DNA from: Bacteroidota bacterium
GTDB taxonomy: Bacteria > Bacteroidota > Bacteroidia > Bacteroidales > Bacteroidaceae
Assembly (NCBI GenBank): GCA_023425865.1
Contig: JAFABV010000002.1
Span: 103,659-167,658 of the forward strand
Length of the DNA: 64,000 nucleotides
Direction: 5' to 3'
Part shown: one piece after another, positions 62,488 through 64,000 of the stretch
Layout of the letters: each line of letters starts with the position of its first letter
Numbering within the stretch: position 1 is the stretch's first letter
The notes under the pieces: generated by a model
Database searches by the model: none
Seen by the model: only the letters and a program-made list of their open reading frames with translations
What the model was told of the DNA's origin: nothing
Position numbers and translations under genes: made by a program

Positions 62488-62817
62488 TACATGTTGTTTT
62501 TAAAAGCTTCTAAAATAGTGGTTGCCTTATATAGATTACATTTGGCACAACTTAAATCGTACCATTTATTTTTGTATCATCATCGAAAATACAATAACGC
62601 GAATAAGAAATGAAAGAGCAAAGCACTGATACTGTATAAAATAGCCACTTATTTTTTATCATTTGCATATTTCATCGTTGGTTAAATACAACACTTGCAT
62701 CAGATACAGGTCTCTATATGAACTTCTTGTATGCAAATATAGTTTTTTTTTATCTGTGTGCATCCTATAATACCTTTTATTTTCTTTTATTACTGTCCGC
62801 TAAACATAGAATTCCTC
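62488..62817. other. AT-rich intergenic stretch
   Basis: No gene. A TATATTTG (minus strand, 62741-62734) could be the -7 box of the AlbA_2 gene with a long leader. The end of the insertion sequence must lie between here and 62875, but only one end is in the window, so its terminal repeat cannot be set. Confidence 0.45.
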
Positions 62818-62849
62818 ATCCCAACTCATTGAGACACAATGGTTGGGAT
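62818..62849 (-). terminator. hairpin after the transposase gene
   Basis: ATCCCAAC/GTTGGGAT with an inner CATTG/CAATG stem, 27 bp past the stop. It may also be part of the insertion sequence end. Confidence 0.6.
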
Positions 62850-62875
62850 GGCATCATGTTATTGACAAGCCCCCC

Positions 62876-64000
62876 TTAGCCATCTTCGGTTGCCTCCGGT
62901 GGCGATTCAGCCGCCGCTTCAAGCATGAGTTTCATGTCGGCATCCGGCTTGTTGAAGAAACTATTCATGTTGAGGTATTCCATAAGTACAATTCGCACCA
63001 TAGTAGCCAGCCCCGAGAAACTCCACCGTCTTTCCAAGGAGCTCTGAAGCAGGGAGAGCAACAGGTTCGCAATCAAAGTGACCCAAATCTGTATCTTGAT
63101 GGCGTTGGCACTCTCCCCATAGAAGTATCTAAGCGGGAAGTTCTGCTTGATCTGCTTGAATAGAGACTCTATCTGCCACCTGCGGCGGTAGATGGCTATG
63201 ATAGTCTCCATGGACATATCAAAGTCGTTGGTGAGCAACGATACCAACTTCGGCATCTTGCCCTTCTTGATGTCCACATAGGTGATGATACGCGCTATAT
63301 GGTTGATACCGCCCTTCCTGAACACCACCACCTGCTCACGGTATTCCATCAGTCCAGCCTCGTTCATATCCATGCAGTCTGCCAGCACATCGTACTTGAG
63401 AGCTTTCTTCATCTTGGTGACATAGACGACGTTTCTCTCGGTAAGTTCCTCAAACTTCTCGTAGTTGATATATGCACGGTCAAGGGCAACGATTTCATCA
63501 TGCTTGAAATGGCCGGGGGCGAGCATGAAGGAATCGTTGGTAGCGGCAGAGGTGAACTTCACGTCACAAGGTACTCCCTCGTTTGCCTGAATGACGGAAT
63601 GCACCTTTAGGCCACCCTTCTTCTTTCCCGTATTAGGATGCCGTCCCACGCCCTTGAAGATGACGTTAGAGAACAGGGTTATCGTGGTGGAATCGATGAT
63701 TCTCAGGCGTTTTATCCATACCTCCGTACCATTGCGTCGGCTGTCCGAAGAAAGTTTGCCCTTATTGGACTCGTAAAGGTCGTGGTACACCTCCTCAAAG
63801 AACTTTTCCGGGCGTCTGGCATTGGCGTCTGACAGGGTGCTGCGCTTGGGAACCCTGTCAATGCCTATGTGTTGAAGCTTGCGCACCTCCGCCGTCATTG
63901 CCGCCTCTATCTCGCGCAGGGAGTCGAAGCGCATGATGACGGCATACAGCATCGTAAGTAGATGGGTGAAGCCGTCAAACGTCTTCACATACCGCTCACC
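62876..64000 (-). mobile_element. IS4-family transposase, N-terminus beyond window
   Basis: 375 residues are seen, and the frame remains open at the right edge (GERYVKTFDGFTHLLTML...), so perhaps 30-40 N-terminal residues are missing. The DDE triad is present: Asp in RIIDSTTITLF, Asp in IVALDRAYINYE and Glu in RRRWQIESLFKQIKQ, the latter being the YREK-like signature of IS4 transposases. It lacks frameshifts and looks able to work. Confidence 0.92.

Noticed and set aside
60621..64000. Genomic island inserted at tRNA-Leu
   Set aside because: I found no repeat of the tRNA 3' end downstream and no integrase; only the IS4 transposase is present.

Overview
The window looks like a chromosome segment of a Bacteroidetes bacterium, most likely Prevotella/Segatella or a close Bacteroidales relative. 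The evidence is a SusC/SusD outer-membrane glycan uptake system with SusE/F-like and SusR-like proteins, an ATP-type PEP carboxykinase, KorAB 2-oxoacid:ferredoxin oxidoreductase, the uppS-DUF6089 neighbourhood, and many promoters of the Bacteroidetes type (TTTG, 19-21 bp, TAnnTTTG). No species can be assigned from the sequence alone.

Layout. 1-2.3 kb: the end of uppS and two envelope genes. 2.5-5.9 kb: a possible 31-residue membrane peptide with its own promoter and terminator, a 22-bp tandem repeat, pckA, and a divergent upp. 6-13.9 kb: korA-korB, a TGS-domain nucleoside kinase, phenylacetate-CoA ligase with an ACT protein (likely linked to korAB chemistry), and a DUF1893 gene. 14-15.3 kb: a two-gene membrane protein/winged-helix regulator operon with a palindrome inside its promoter, beside a 23-bp tandem repeat of palindromes.

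15.5-29.5 kb is a polysaccharide utilization locus on the minus strand: SusR-like sensor, SusC, SusD, a four-domain SusE/F-like lipoprotein, a GH27/GH36-like lipoprotein, GH97 and GH66. GH66 enzymes are dextranases or cyclodextran-forming enzymes, so an alpha-1,6-glucan (dextran) is the likely substrate. 29.6-40.8 kb is mostly housekeeping: RNase H, argS, YitT, a hydrolase, a MATE pump, a PD-(D/E)XK AAA protein, a DUF6483-like protein, an SF1 helicase and an orphan FecE-like ATPase.

41.4-51.3 kb is a defence-type accessory island on the plus strand: a frameshifted XRE regulator, a PLD-SNF2 helicase, an ORF6N stub, an Eco57I-like DNA methylase with an AT-rich (apparently swapped) recognition region, broken DUF4145 and AlbA_2 genes, and an overlapping RhuM plus SLOG/DprA-like pair. 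The helicase-methylase couple looks intact and is the best candidate for an uncommon restriction-type system; several accessory genes are decayed.

51.5-58.8 kb is a minus-strand sialic-acid (nan) operon: SGNH/SASA O-acetylesterase, NanM epimerase, MFS transporter, NanA lyase, AGE-family epimerase and a creatininase-family protein. Three of the six are interrupted (two single-base frameshifts and one internal deletion). A large imperfect palindrome lies between the last two genes. Upstream is a roughly 145-bp copy of the SF1-helicase promoter region. 59.5-64 kb holds a PfkB kinase, tRNA-Leu(CAA), an AlbA_2 ATP-binding regulator and an IS4-family transposase cut by the window end.
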